From assembly GCA_029339195.1 (NCBI GenBank), contig JAPTJF010000001.1, forward strand, positions 496,001 through 560,000: a stretch of DNA of 64,000 nucleotides, written 5' to 3'. Source of the stretch: Micractinium sp. NFX-FRZ (Eukaryota; Chlorophyta; Trebouxiophyceae; Chlorellales; Chlorellaceae). The notes under the pieces were generated by a model that made no database searches, had not been told where the DNA came from, and was given only the letters and a program-made list of their open reading frames with translations. The position numbers and the translations under genes were made by a program. Below are positions 1-11,020 of this stretch, in pieces. Positions within the stretch are counted from its first letter, which is position 1; each line of letters starts with the position of its first letter.

Positions 1-368
1 TGCCTGTTGCAGCCGACGCACCGATGCCCGACGCTGCGCCTCCTGCGGAGCAGCAGAGCTCGCCGCCTGCACCAGCAGAGGCAGCTGCTGCTGAGGTCTC
101 GTTACAACCAGCTGCAGAGGCGGCGCCACCACCGGCGGCGCTTCCCTCCGAGCCAACGATCGGCGCCACCGCTGAAGTGCAGCCAGCTGTGGCATCTGCT
201 GAGGCAGCAGCTGCGCCGGCAGAGGCAGCTGCGCCGGCAGAGCAGCCGGCAGCGGCCCCCGAGGCAGCGCCAGCCAGCGAGCCGGGTGCTCGCCCACCTG
301 CTACCAGTGAATCAACAGAGCAGCAGCCAGCAGACCAGCCAGCTGCAATGGATGTTGATCCAAGCTGA
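1..368 (+). CDS. C-terminal part of an Ala/Pro/Gln/Glu-rich protein (5' end outside window)
   Basis: An open frame runs in from the left edge (first full codon at base 3) and ends with TGA at 366-368. The roughly 121 visible residues are low complexity: runs of Ala, Pro, Gln and Glu with repeated PAEAAAP-like units, ending in AAMDVDPS. No folded domain is visible, so this looks like a disordered tail, and the family cannot be named from it. The frame is kept open across GC-rich sequence and is followed by pyrimidine-rich 3'UTR-like DNA, which supports it being the true end of a gene on the plus strand. Confidence 0.55.
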   Translation, partial: PVAADAPMPDAAPPAEQQSSPPAPAEAAAAEVSLQPAAEAAPPPAALPSEPTIGATAEVQPAVASAEAAAAPAEAAAPAEQPAAAPEAAPASEPGARPPATSESTEQQPADQPAAMDVDPS

Positions 369-1692
369 GCTGGCAGCTGTTGGCGGCGCCACAGCCACCC
401 ATGCTTCTCCCCGGCCCGACTGTACACTACACGTGCCTCCTGACCTTCCTTCTTTCTCACCCGTAATGCGCTTTCTCACCACCTCTCTTTGGGCACGCCG
501 CGCGCGCTGTGCTTCCTCTGCTCTCCTCTCTTCTCCCCTGCCTGTCTGCCCACCATACCCGCCTTGCCATGCATTACACTGCGCCCCTTTCCCGCCCGTT
601 CCTCCCATTCTCGCTTGACTCTACTTCGTTTCATTCTCCCACCATGACCTGGCACCTGCCCACGACAGCGACACTACACACACACACACACACACACACA
701 CCACGACTGCTTTGCTCAACTCACACACCATGCAGCACTCTGCACGTGCTGCTTGCCCCTAAGCCCATACCCTATGTCTCCCTGTGCCGCCTGGGGAGGC
801 GCCGCACCCCGCCTGCCTGGCTCTGTAACACGTGCCGGCAGGAAACCTGGTGACAAGGGACAGAGCAAGGCAGCCCCACACACACAGCAGCCAGCAAAGG
901 CGAACAGGCCCACCGGCACAGCTGATAGCCAGTCATGCTGCATTGGCACTGTCCTCTCACTGTCATGTGTGTGTTGGGGGGAAGCCTGGTGGGGCGGTGA
1001 AACGGGAGCGCACCGCTGCAATGTGTGCTTCTGTTTTCTCACTGCGCCCTCGTGCTGTTCATGTGAGACAGACCGTGTGCGGGTGAATGAGGAAGCAGGG
1101 ACCGCCCTCAGCTGTGCCTGTGGCCCTTCTGTGGCTGCCATTCCGCTCTCTTTGTTCTTTGCTGTGAGACGAGGCATTGTGGGGGGACAGGGCAGGCCAC
1201 AGCTGTGACTTGTGTGTTCATGTCTGGCAGTGCCGCACAGCAGGCTCACACCCTCTTGGTGGCAAGGCACTCACAGGTCTTGGGAACAGGAGTGTAAGGA
1301 GGGGCGAGGCAGGCAGGCAGTCCCCGGGGATATTGTCTCAGTCGCGCCGCGTGCGCCGCCGGCGCGTGGCCGGGACAGGCGTGCCGCTGCTCTCATCATC
1401 ATCATCATCCGCTGCTGCCACCGCTGCTGCTCCTCCTGCTGCCACCGCACGCTGCTGCCGGGGCGCTGCGGCTGCCTGGGTGTCGGTCAGCTGGCGCACC
1501 GAGGACAGGGTCTGCTTGGCCACAAAAATCAGCCTGCACCGAAAATGTTGAGTACCGACATACAGTGTACGTTCAGACCACAGTGCACGCACAGAGAGAC
1601 GCAGGGAGGTGGACGCATCAGCAGGCAGCAGGCAGTAGGCAGCAGGGGAGGCAGCACCCATGTCACCAGTACCCACGTCCCGACAGCGGCTC
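369..1692. other. Gene-less stretch: 3'UTR-like and intergenic
   Basis: This holds the presumed 3'UTR of the upstream gene, a CA dinucleotide run, and GC-rich sequence with no frame that looks coding. A short TCATCATCATCATC run lies near 1395. It also contains the downstream region of the minus-strand gene at 1693-2270. I see no RNA gene or mobile element. Confidence 0.5.
675..702. repeat. (CA)n microsatellite
   Basis: About 14 uninterrupted CA units in the 3' flank of the first gene. Confidence 0.9.
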
Positions 1693-2270
1693 TCACCAAA
1701 AGGCCAGCAGCGCCTGCAGCATCTTGTACTGCTGGGGGTCGGTAGTGCCCTCCATGATTCGAGTGATGATGATGCCGCCGCCGCTGGCTGCCACAATGCC
1801 GAGCGCCACGCGGCCGCGGTTTGAGTCGAAGGGGCTGCACGGGCAGGGTGGTGGCGGCGGCGGCGGGCGGCGGGGGGTGTGGCAGGGTATAGCCGGGGCG
1901 GATGCCGGGCGCGGCGATACTTCTTCGATATGCGAGCGGCATTGTAGTACACCAGCGGGATGAGCGCGGCAGTCTGGTTCAAGAGTGGCCTCCGCCACAG
2001 CGTAGCCCAACAGCTAGCGGCCACCAGACTGGCCAGTGCGGCTGCTGAAGGTCATAACACTCACTACATGGTGCTTGAGGGGAGGGGGCGGCGAGGGAGG
2101 GTCCGAGCAAGGCAAGTTTCCGTTCACGCTTGGCGCGGCTCGGGACGTCGGCAAGAAATCAGAAGATAACCAGTGCCTAGCGAATTGGTGAGCAGGGCGG
2201 ACTGGCTGAACAGCGAGCTTGAACAGCAATGTGCCTGCTGCCGCAGCATGCCGCCAGCGGGCGCCGCCAT
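1693..2270 (-). CDS. Small membrane protein, 120 aa, family not recognised
   Basis: I do not recognise this family. Three exons splice in phase: 2270-2171, 2041-1921 and 1834-1693, each with GT-AG ends, giving 120 residues. The middle has a hydrophobic stretch (AALASLVAAS...) followed by NQTAALIPLVYYNAARI. The C-terminal exon has GRVALGIVAASGGGIIITR and ends MLQALLAFW-stop. Two or three membrane spans are likely, with a short basic loop (ISKNPFDSNRGR) between them. The N-terminus (MAAPAGGMLRQQ) could be an organelle presequence. The exact in-frame fit of all three junctions is the main support. Start chosen at the first ATG of the frame; an internal Met eight codons in is an alternative. Confidence 0.5.
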
Positions 2271-3677
2271 GCGCGGCCACAGAACCTAGCGGCGCTTCTG
2301 CCTGATAGCTGGCTGGCTAATCACACGTACATAGGGCATATGCAGTCTGCAACCTCCGCAGTGGTTGTGAAGTTGGGCGCCCAGGCACCGGCTGCACCCT
2401 GCCCCGCTCTTTTGCCCCCAGCTGGCTGCTGTGCCTGGTGCAGTCAAGTTCTGTTATAAATGTGGCCTATGCAAGTAATTACAGAAACACGTTCAGGTAC
2501 TTCAATCATCATAATAATAAGCCACACACGCGATTTTCGAAGCAAACATTGTTAGCTCGCAAGCCATTGGGCAAGCCCTGCCCTGTGCACCGCGTGCAGA
2601 AGGGAGGGCCTATCAACAGCAGGAGGGGCGTGGGCAGTGCAGTGAAGGGGGGTGGGGAAAATGCAGCGCCCTCTGTGGTACTGGGTCGCTGTCAGGATGA
2701 ATTGGGACGCAGTGAGCAGAGGGCACTCTTCAAAACTGGGCATTTGGGCGCCGGGTGTGGGCCGGGGGGCATGAAAAACAAAGGGGGCAGGGAGAGCTGG
2801 GGTGAGCTCTCAGGCAGGAGACAAGTTGGACAAGTGGGAATCATGATGGGGAGAAGCTGGCTGGTGTCAAAATTTCGGGGCACTCTGTGGAAACAACAGG
2901 GAACAGCGGGGACCAAAACTGGGGACAGTGTAAAGTGTTGCGGCGGACCAAAACTTGGAGTTGGGGGGGATGGCAGAGGGGGCAGGAGCTGGGTAGGAAG
3001 CAGGGGGCAGGACACGGCAGGGAGGCAGGCTTGGGGGCTGACAGCAGGGTTGGAAGAAGAGGGCAGGCTCATTGCATTGAGTCATGTGCATGACCAAAAT
3101 ATATGTGCAGGGCTGGGTAGAGGCAGGGGAGTGTAACGGAGGGGGGAGGAGGACGAAGTGCAACAAAGATCAAAACTTGGGCAGGCTGCCAGGCAAGTGC
3201 CAGCGGCAGGAAAGTCATACGCTACGGGGGGGTCTTGCGTTCAGTGTTTCCACAAGGAGTGGTGCACAGGGCAACGAAAAGGCGCAGGCAAGCTGGCAAG
3301 TAGCGCAGATGGAGAGACAAAGAGGGGCACGAGGCGATTGGTGCTTTATCAACCATGTGAAAGTTGGAGCTCAGCCTGCAACCATTATGTGTGCTGGCTA
3401 GCATGGGAGGGAAGCTGCAGGGAAGCTGCAACGGAAGTTGTTGCTTGCTTCATGAAGTAGAACAGGAACGTGCCGCTTGCTCGCAGGTGCTGCACTCTTT
3501 GCGTGGCGCACCTGTGCATGCAAAAACGGCGGGTGGGGCTGGTGCCAGGAGGAACATGCGCCCCGACAGACCCAGGCCATGCCTGGGCGGGAGGTGAAGG
3601 GGCACTTTGGCATGGGCAGGTGCCCGCCGCGCCCGCCACCGTGGCGAGGGCAGCCACAGGCAGGCGGCCAGGCCGGC
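2271..3677. other. Gene-less stretch, purine-rich
   Basis: It contains the promoter side of the small membrane protein gene and a long G/A-rich segment (about 2630-3300) with irregular repeats of the type ggggacaaaacttggg. It also contains the 3' flank of the amidohydrolase gene. Open frames here are low complexity and do not splice into anything recognisable. Confidence 0.5.
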
Positions 3678-6600
3678 TCAAAACAGGTGGGCGGTGAGGA
3701 GGTCCCGCGGGTTTGTGCCCGCCACTGTGGCTATGGCGGCCACAAAGCAGGAGAGGAGGAGGACCAACTGCAAGTGGCGCATCAGAGGTCCCATACCCAG
3801 GCCGCCACCGCCGCCGCCAGGGAGCACCCAGCGGCTGCCGCTGGTGCTGCCCAGAAAGGCAGTGTCCCCGACAGCAGCCCCTGCGTGCGCTGGCTGCGCC
3901 CCGGTGATGGCTGCCAGTGGGGCGCGCTGGCGCTCCTGCACACGCGCCCGCTTGGGTGGGCGGGCACCGAGGGAGACTCGCTTGGGCAGGGGGCCTCCAA
4001 TGGCATTCGTCACGATGGGATGCCCATCCTCGGCATAGCTCACCCCCAGCACAGGCACCTCGCCTGCAGAAGAGCGGGTGCCGGGGGCGGCCAGGGTGGG
4101 CACGGAGCAGCATTGGAGCAGTTGGGGAGCAGCAGTAACTCCCGGTGCACAGCATCCGGGGCTGCTCCACATAACCATCCAGTGCCTCACCGCCTGCTGT
4201 CCCAGGTTCCATCTACCCGACTTGTCAGCTTGATGGCCAGGGATATAAAGCAAGCACACGCAATGCTTCAACCCCCACCTGTCTTGATGGCTTGCGGCAC
4301 ATAGTCGAGCTCTTCATAGCTTGGGGGGGCCACACCCTGGAGGGGCACCCCGTCGCGCACCACCACCTGCGCAGGGGGCAGGCACATCGGGCAGTCGGTG
4401 GGCAGAAGTGGGCAAGCGGGGCTTGTGCAGGCAAGCCAGCCAGCTGGTGGCACACCCTGCAGTCGCTGCACGGGTGAACCCGCTTGCGAGTCTTGAGTCA
4501 CTGCCCCCTGCCCTGCCTGCCCTGCCAGCAATCGACCCCGGGCATTTGCTCACCCTCCCATCACAGGGCGCTTGCACGCAGGCATACACCCCCCTGTTTC
4601 CATGCAAAGCAGGCGCGCACCCGGTCGTACTGCGAGCGGGACAGCAGCTCCGAGTAGCGCCTGCCCCGGAAGATGACCAGGTTGGCGGGCAGGCCCACGC
4701 CGATGCGGCCGTGGCTGGGCAGGCCCATTGCGTCGGCTGCAGGGGGTGGCAACATGGGAGGTTGGCAGGGCAGGGGGGAGGGGGGATAGGGGTGACGAGG
4801 AGAGGGGGATCAGCATATTGGAGGGGGTGTCTACAGGCGCGCTGACAAGAGCACGCACCAGAGTTGCTGGCGGCCGCGGGTAAGCCAGTGGGCAGCGGCA
4901 AGCACGGCAGCGTACAGCTCCTCAATCTGTTGTTTGCAAATTGACATACATCAATCACCTGGGATGCTGGTCACCGCCTGGGGCCAGTCGCCGTAGGGTC
5001 GGTCCAGGTGGGCGATGCGGCAGCTCTGAAGGAAGAGGGAGGGAGGGTGGGGAGGGGCGAGAGGGGCAAAGGGCTATGAGGTGGAATGGGAGAGGCGAGG
5101 GTGGTTCATGTGTGCATGCTTGCTGGCAGCAGGCAAGGCAGGTACATCAGGCGGGGCAGGCAAGTGCAAGCGCTGGTAATTGCGGTACAATACTGCTGCG
5201 CCAGTTACAAAGCCCTGGTTGCCCACCTGGTTAGCTGGAAAGGCGATCACAAAGCATGGTTGCACACTTGGTTAAATACATGGGCCACACACCTGGTTGA
5301 ACACCTCCAGCATGTCCAAGTCCCCGTACGCGTAGAACTGGTCCCGCACATTGTCGGAGGACAGGGCGGTGGGGATGCCCGCCTGCAGGGGGGCGGCACA
5401 TGCAGCCCATTCGTACTGCAGTCAGCTCTCTGTCTAAACTTGAGTTGGCTATAAGGTGCACTGGTGGAGGACAGGGCGGTGGGGGCTGCCAACCAGTGCC
5501 AATGGATGGCGGGGGCAAGGGGCAGGTGTGTGTGCACGGCTCGAGAAGCGAGCACAGCGGAGCAGAGCAGACCACAGCAGAGCACACCAGCACACCGCTC
5601 ACCTCCCGCAGCTCGTGCAGCAGCGTGATGCCCCGCCAGCGCGGCGTGCGCCCTCCCTCTGGCGCCCGGTCCTGGGTCCACTGGTTCACAAGCGGAAGGC
5701 TGACGACTGTCACGCCTGCACGCCGCACCACCTCCAGGGTGGCAGCCAGCTCAGCGGGGGGCTGGTGGGCCAGGGAGCTGCGGGTGGGCAGGAAGAGGGG
5801 GCAAGGGAGGAGAACAATGATGCAGATACGGCACTTGGTTTGGGCAAGGGGCGCGGCTTGACCGCATCTGAAGGGCCAACAGTGCCAGCTCCTGGCGAAG
5901 CTGGAGGACCAGAGAGCTGTGAGCGACGAGGGGGTGATGGGAGAGGAGCAGCCGGGGTGGGATGGGGTGGGACACAGTAAGAGGGAACAGAGTGTGGGCA
6001 TCGGGCAGGCGCTGCACGGTCGCAGAGAGGGCCAGACTCGCAACCCTGCCGGCCTAAGGCTTCATGCTCACCAGCCCCTCCCCACCTGCCTCCCTCGCCC
6101 ACCCTCCCTCCTGCTCTTATTGCTAGCACACCACCCAAGCCCTTCCCCTTCCCCCTCTCCACGCCCTCACCAGCAGTGCCCGCACACCACGCGCCCCTGG
6201 TAGCCCCACTGCTCCGCCTTCTGCGCCACGTGGCGCAGGCCGCGCGACAGCTCGTTCCCGTTCTCATCCGTGTGGAAGTCGAGATCCAGGTCGCGCTCCT
6301 TGGCCAGCCGGAACATGCTGCAGTGGGAAAGGGGTGAAGGAAGTCGGATTGGGGAAGAAAGTAGGGTGTGGAGGAGCGCATGAGGCTGGCAGCGCCAGTG
6401 ACCATCAGCCAGCCTCATCACTGCCGCCCCGCCCCCTGCCGGCGGCCCCGCACCACCACACCCTCTCACCCCCCCAAACCCCCTCCCTCACCCCCTCTCT
6501 CACCGGTCCAGCAGCTCATCTCGGTCCTCCTCGCAGGTGGTCCAGTCGTCGGCAGGCAGGCCGCCCCGCTCGGAGCAGCACACCGCGGCGCCTAGGATGC

Positions 6601-8231
6601 CGCCATGCGCTGCCACCAGGTCGGCCAGCGCCGTGGCTGCGGCCTCATCCCGGAAGTAGGACAGCACCACCAGCGACACCCCCTGCAGCTCCACCTGCTT
6701 TGTGAGCAGGGTGCAAGGGAGGGTGGTGTCGGGAAGGTGATGAAGAGCGAGTGCTGTGCCCGTGGGGAAAAGCGAGCGCCAACAGCGACACCCCCTGCAG
6801 GCCCCCTCCCCCGCCTGCCCCGCCCGAGCGCACCTTTCCCTCCCACTTCTGGCGCAGGCGCGCAAAGGCGGGCCAGGTGAGCTGCGTCTGCTTGTGGCTC
6901 ATGTTGATGAGGTGGGTGCGCAGCGCAGAGGTGCCGTGGGCGTAGGCGCAGCGCAGGCTGAAGTCCATGCGGCGGTACACATCCCCCTCGTCCCTGTACA
7001 GCAGGAAAGGAACGAATGATGTTCAAAGGTGTTGATTGGGGAAGCACGGCCCCTCATCCCTGCTTTAAGCAGGGGTGTCATACTCAGCCAGGCCTACGCC
7101 CCCATGCAGCCCATTCATGGCTCATTGACGTGATGTATGGGCATTAACCTCTGACAAATCGGGTCAAAAATGAAGCCCCGCCCTCTCTTGCCCTGAGATG
7201 CAGACAGCTGGAATCGACCAACCACAACCCCTCTCACCAGAAGGCCGCATCGGCGGCGGTGCTGCGGTCCGCACCCGTCAGGCTGCCGTTTGGGTTGCGG
7301 CTGCGCTCAGAGGTGTGGCCCTTGTCTGCAGGGCAGGGGGGCAACCGGGGGGAGTGTGGTGAGATGAGGTAGCGTGTGGCTGGGTGACAGATGGTTGTCA
7401 AATCAGCGGCCCGTGCGAGGCAGTACCAGCGGGGTGCCAGGGTGGGGCCAGATGTGCGTCGCTGCCTGTACCGTCGGCGTCTGCACTGCTGCATCAGCGG
7501 CGGCTTAGCAACCCCTCCCCCGCCCTCACCGATGTGTGGTGCAGGTCGGAAAATGCGGGCAGCGTGTATGGCCAGGCACCCCCCAATGCTCGCATTCCTT
7601 CTGAGCCTGGCAACCCAAAACCCCAGCGCCCCAACCGCCGCCCTCACCGATGTGTGTGTGCAGGTCGGCAAACGTGGGAAGCACCATCTTGCCCCTCAGG
7701 TCGACCACCGGCCCCTGCCCGTGGCTGCCCCAGGGACTGCTGGCGTGGGCCCCCGCACCGCTGCAGGCGCTGCTGGCGCCAGCTGGGCGCACCGCCGCCA
7801 CGCGGCCGCCCACCACTTGGATGTCCACCTGAGCCAAGCTGTCCACACACACGGAGCAGGAGCCCGGCACGCAGCCCTGGATGCAGCCTGCAGGGGGTGC
7901 CAGCAGCAGGCGCAGCCACAGCAAGCTTAAGTCGCCCGTCTTTCGAGGTTGGGCTTCAATCAAGCTGACAGGCCAGACCCATGGCAGAGCAGGCCTGGCC
8001 GGCAGGCTGGCCTGGCAGGCCTGGGGAGGGTTTGGGTCAGGGCATGTGGGCGGCTGATTGTCCACATGCACCTGCAATGTGCTGCACCACGGATGCTTTT
8101 GGGAGGTATAGTCCAGGCCAAAATTCCGCACCTGTTGGGACGTGTGCATTGGCCAGGGTGTAGGTGCCGCCAGCGGGGAGCGACACGCACCCCTGGGGCG
8201 GGGGCTGCTCCTGCTGCCGCAGCTGCGTCAT
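3678..8231 (-). CDS. Cytosine deaminase-type amidohydrolase with C-terminal membrane tail
   Basis: Metal-dependent amidohydrolase related to cytosine deaminase (cytosine to uracil plus ammonia); the exact substrate is inferred. Twelve exons splice in phase: 8231-8132, 7887-7648, 7325-7238, 6993-6834, 6694-6504, 6317-6171, 5777-5603, 5382-5293, 5025-4959, 4736-4621, 4366-4279, 4063-3678 (615 aa). Metal-site motifs appear in the expected order: DLHTHIDKGH, DFHTDENGNE, VVCGHCCSLA, and LSSDNVRDQFYAYGDLDM. AHLDRPYGDWPQAV and a final PANLVIFRGR strand follow. Unusual feature: about 130 residues beyond the normal enzyme end form a Ser/Pro/Gly-rich linker and one hydrophobic span (QLVLLLSCFVAAIATVAG), predicting a tail-anchored enzyme. 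No N-terminal transit peptide is obvious. Confidence 0.88.
5462..5495 (-). pseudogene. Decayed copy of the start of amidohydrolase exon 8
   Basis: gaggacagggcggtgggg recurs here about 105 bases from the real exon 8 (5293-5382). Read on the minus strand it gives PTALSST, beside the genuine PTALSSD. It lies inside the intron. Confidence 0.7.
6776..6802 (-). pseudogene. Decayed copy of the start of amidohydrolase exon 5
   Basis: cagcgacaccccctgcag is repeated 3' on the plus strand of the real exon start (near 6670-6690). On the minus strand it reads LQGVSLLAL, beside the genuine LQGVSLVVL. Confidence 0.65.
7520..7572 (-). pseudogene. Decayed copy of the exon 2 end and splice donor of the amidohydrolase gene
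   Basis: The sequence ccctcaccgatgtgtg(gt)gcaggtcgg occurs here and again at the real exon end (about 7640-7680). The relic reads PAPHIGEGGG against the genuine DLHTHIGEGGG and includes the GTGAGG donor. Confidence 0.75.
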
Positions 8232-9237
8232 GCTGGCGGCGGCTGTGCTGCTGCGGTGGGGCTGCTGGTGCTGAGCCAACTAGTAGTTCTGCCCTTCCAG
8301 AGGCCGGGCTGGAGGGAGGGAGGGAGGAACTGGGGAGGGCTGGCCTGCCGCCGCTGCTGGGTCGCACTGGCGCCGCTCACTCGCTGGTCCAGGTCGGCTG
8401 TCTGGGCGGACGTGTTGTGTGCGCGGACGGGATCGGCGCTTTTGCACGTGTGTGGCGGCACAGAATCAGTGGCGAGGCCGGCAAGTGCGCTCAGCGGGTA
8501 GCGGGCGGGAGGGGCCACCACGTGAAAACGTGATGGGCCGGGCTCCGACACTCCACGGGAGCTCTGTTGCTCCTTGCTGCAGGCCTGGAGCGCGCCGGCT
8601 CGGTGTGGGCGGAAGGTGCAGGGGGGTGGGGATGTGCGAGCTTGAGAGGGATGCCGCCGAAACACGTGCTGTGGCAGGGGCCAGGTGCTGACCTGGCGCT
8701 GGGTACCTAGCACGTGATGGTGGTGCCAGCAGTTCTCGAGGTCTACCAGCTCAATGAACACAGCAACATCCGAGAAAATTGCGCTGCTGCTGTCAACACC
8801 AGCTGCCCTCGTTCGCAGCCAACGGGTGGCGTCCAGCCCCACGCTCAGCAGCAGAGCGGCCCCTGAGTGGCGGCTGGCCTCACAGGGTGCTGCTTTTCAC
8901 ACCCTGATGCTGCATCAAGCTAGGGCATGCATGGCATGCAGGGAAGCCGCATATCAACGTCTGCACTGACCCCAATGCTCTGCAGTCCGCTTGAAAATGC
9001 CGGTTACACAAAAGGTGTGTCAGTGCTGCATACAAATGTGACGCAACCAGCTGCCGGCGGGACTGCACGCCGCCGAGCGGAGGTGGCGCCTTCAAGCCAT
9101 CTCGCGGGCACTAGGTGGAAACCCTGGCGCCTCACCACCCGCCCGCGCACACGCAGCGCGGCACGCTCATCTATCAACTTTGCTGCCTCACGGGGCATAA
9201 CACCGCCTCACGCCAGCTCTGTACTTCCCCACACCGC
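8232..9237. other. Gene-less stretch upstream of the amidohydrolase gene
   Basis: Promoter side of the amidohydrolase gene and the 3' flank of the hemerythrin gene. A minus-strand frame at about 8690-8842 (…FIELVDLENCWHHHHVLG…) has a non-repetitive composition and is followed by a possible donor. I cannot join it to a gene and leave it uncalled. Confidence 0.4.
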
Positions 9238-11020
9238 TCACGCCTTGCTGCCCAGCACCTCCAGGCTGGCCCGCTGCTTGGCGCCCACCCACTGCGCCGT
9301 GAGCTCCCGCAGCTCCTCAGCGGGCACAGCAGCCGCCAGCTTGGGCAGGTACTTGTCCTCCTCGTCGTGCTTGTGGTGCTCAAAGGCCTGCAGAGAACAA
9401 GGTGTCGAATGATGTCGTTTGATGTGGCAAGTACACAAGGGTAGGGCACAGCTGCCGCCAGCTGGGAAGGCACTTGTCATTCTAATTGGGTGTGCCGTGG
9501 CAGGGCGAGTGGCAAGTGGGCTGAAAATGAGGGGGTAAGGGAGGGGGCTGCCCCCAACGGCCATGACACACATCACCCGCCCACATGCCCCTTGGCGTCT
9601 GCACATCCCACGCCACCTGGGGCCGACTCTGTCTGCCCGGCACATTCCACACTACACGACTACATGGGCCACGTCACCCCTCCCCGGTGCCCCCTCACCT
9701 TCTGTGCCTCCCCCGCCAGCTGTGCCAAGCCAGGCATGTCGCCCCCCCGGGCTGCCTGCACCGCCGCCATCAGCTTCTCCTCCAGCTCCTGGTGCTCGTG
9801 GGCAGAGTGCTGCTCAGGGGGAAATGCGGGGGCACACGGAAAATGGGGGCGGACGAGAGAGGCGTAAAGAGTGCTGCCAAGACTCAGTGAATCAATCAAG
9901 GGGGCAAGGCAGGCGCACACAGGCACGAGGCCGGATGAGACAGGGGGGTGGGGGGTGAGGAGGGGGAAGGGCAGGCAAGGGGCACAGCGGCACAGGCAGA
10001 GGTGCACATGTGCAAGCGGGCTTGAGGGGAGGCAGGCAGGCAGGCGAACGAAGCAGGTGGGCCGCCCCCTTGTGCTAGCTTCCTGAAGACATCGCACGTC
10101 GCAGGAGTGGCGGGCAGCCCGCCCACCCACGCACCTCGCTGAAGTGCTTGCCCTCCTCCCCAAGCTTCTTCACACAAAAGGGGTACAGCACCTGCTCCTC
10201 GGCCTGCAGGGGTGGGCAAGGAAGGCCCATGCAAGGAGAAGGGCAAGCATGGGTCGACGGTGATGAGAAACCTGCACCGTTGTTGACAGGGAGGGGACCT
10301 GCACCTGCCCCTCTGCCTGCACATGATGGGACCCCTCAGCGGACGAGCAACACACAAGGGCTGGTAGGGCACAGCACCAAATCCTCGGCTGTGCACGAGG
10401 AGAGCTGGAAGCCAGGGTCTGGGCAAGGGAAGCCAGCAGGAAGCTGCCATACACCCGTCCCCCAGACATGCCACACCCCGGCTACTCACCCGGCTGTGCA
10501 TGAGCACGTCCACCGCCACAGCGGAGGCCAGCGCGCCTGCCAGCTCCTCGTCGCCCTGCTGGGCCGCCTGCAGCGTGCACAGGAAGCCGGACGGGGGTGA
10601 ATCAATACTGGGCTATGCGAGGGAAGCCGCAGGGACGCTGATGCAGGGGACATGGTGTGAGGATCGCTGCCTTGGCGGCCCTGGCGCCCTTGGGGCAGAC
10701 GTCTCCTGGGAGGCCTGATGCGGCAATGGGCAGGCAGTGCAGCGCCCGGCCGGGTTTGATCTAAGAAGCAGAAAGAGGCTTGCCTGCTGGCAGCGCTCCA
10801 GCATGGCGCCGACATTTCGGTGGTCGCACACAACGGCGTCGATTATTGTGGGCGGCTGCAGGGGGTGGGGAGCCCCGCTGGCGGCGGCTGCAACACTGGA
10901 CATGGCCTTGGCAGAGGGGCGAGCAGCGAAAGGTGCGTGCCTCGGTGCTGATCGGGCGGGCCAGCCGGCGACAGCAGCAGCAGCGGCAGGGAGGCGGGGC
11001 AGCAGCCGGTGGGCGAGCAT
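9238..11020 (-). CDS. Hemerythrin (HHE) domain protein with probable organelle presequence
   Basis: Hemerythrin-like four-helix protein expected to bind a di-iron centre; its physiological role is not clear from sequence. Five exons in phase: 11020-10784, 10567-10490, 10203-10135, 9809-9699, 9387-9238 (214 aa). Iron-ligand-type motifs appear in order: DAVVCDHRNV, LMHSRAEEQVLYP, HSAHEHQELEEK and EHHKHDEEDKYLP. The first 40 residues are Arg/Ala/Pro-rich (MLAHRLLPRLPAAAAAVAGW...), suggesting import into mitochondrion or plastid. An alternative Met lies just before the domain (MSSVAAAASG). Intron 1 begins GCAAGC, so it is a GC-AG intron. Three decayed exon fragments of this gene lie in and near it. 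Confidence 0.85.
9443..9480 (-). pseudogene. Decayed copy of hemerythrin exon 5 segment
   Basis: gggcacagctgccgccagct matches the exon 5 stretch encoding LPKLAAAVPA (about 9325-9360) and lies in intron 4. The relic reads PSQLAAAVP. Confidence 0.65.
10363..10400 (-). pseudogene. Possible decayed copy of hemerythrin exon 3 start
   Basis: On the minus strand it reads AEDLVLCP next to the genuine AEEQVLYP (exon 3, ends 10203). It lies in intron 2. Similarity is short, so this is one of the weaker relics. Confidence 0.45.

Noticed and set aside
2630..3300. Purine-rich repeats as a coding region on either strand
   Set aside because: Frames are Gly/Gln/Lys- or Pro/Leu/Ser-biased low complexity without splice structure or domains.
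4860..4935. Minus-strand frame ELYAAVLAAAHWLTRG as an extra amidohydrolase exon
   Set aside because: It breaks phase. Splicing 4959 directly to 4736 restores the family motif SIPADAMGLP.
8690..8842. Minus-strand frame FIELVDLENCWHHHHVLG as a gene
   Set aside because: It has a plausible composition and a possible donor, but no partner exon, start codon or known family could be found.
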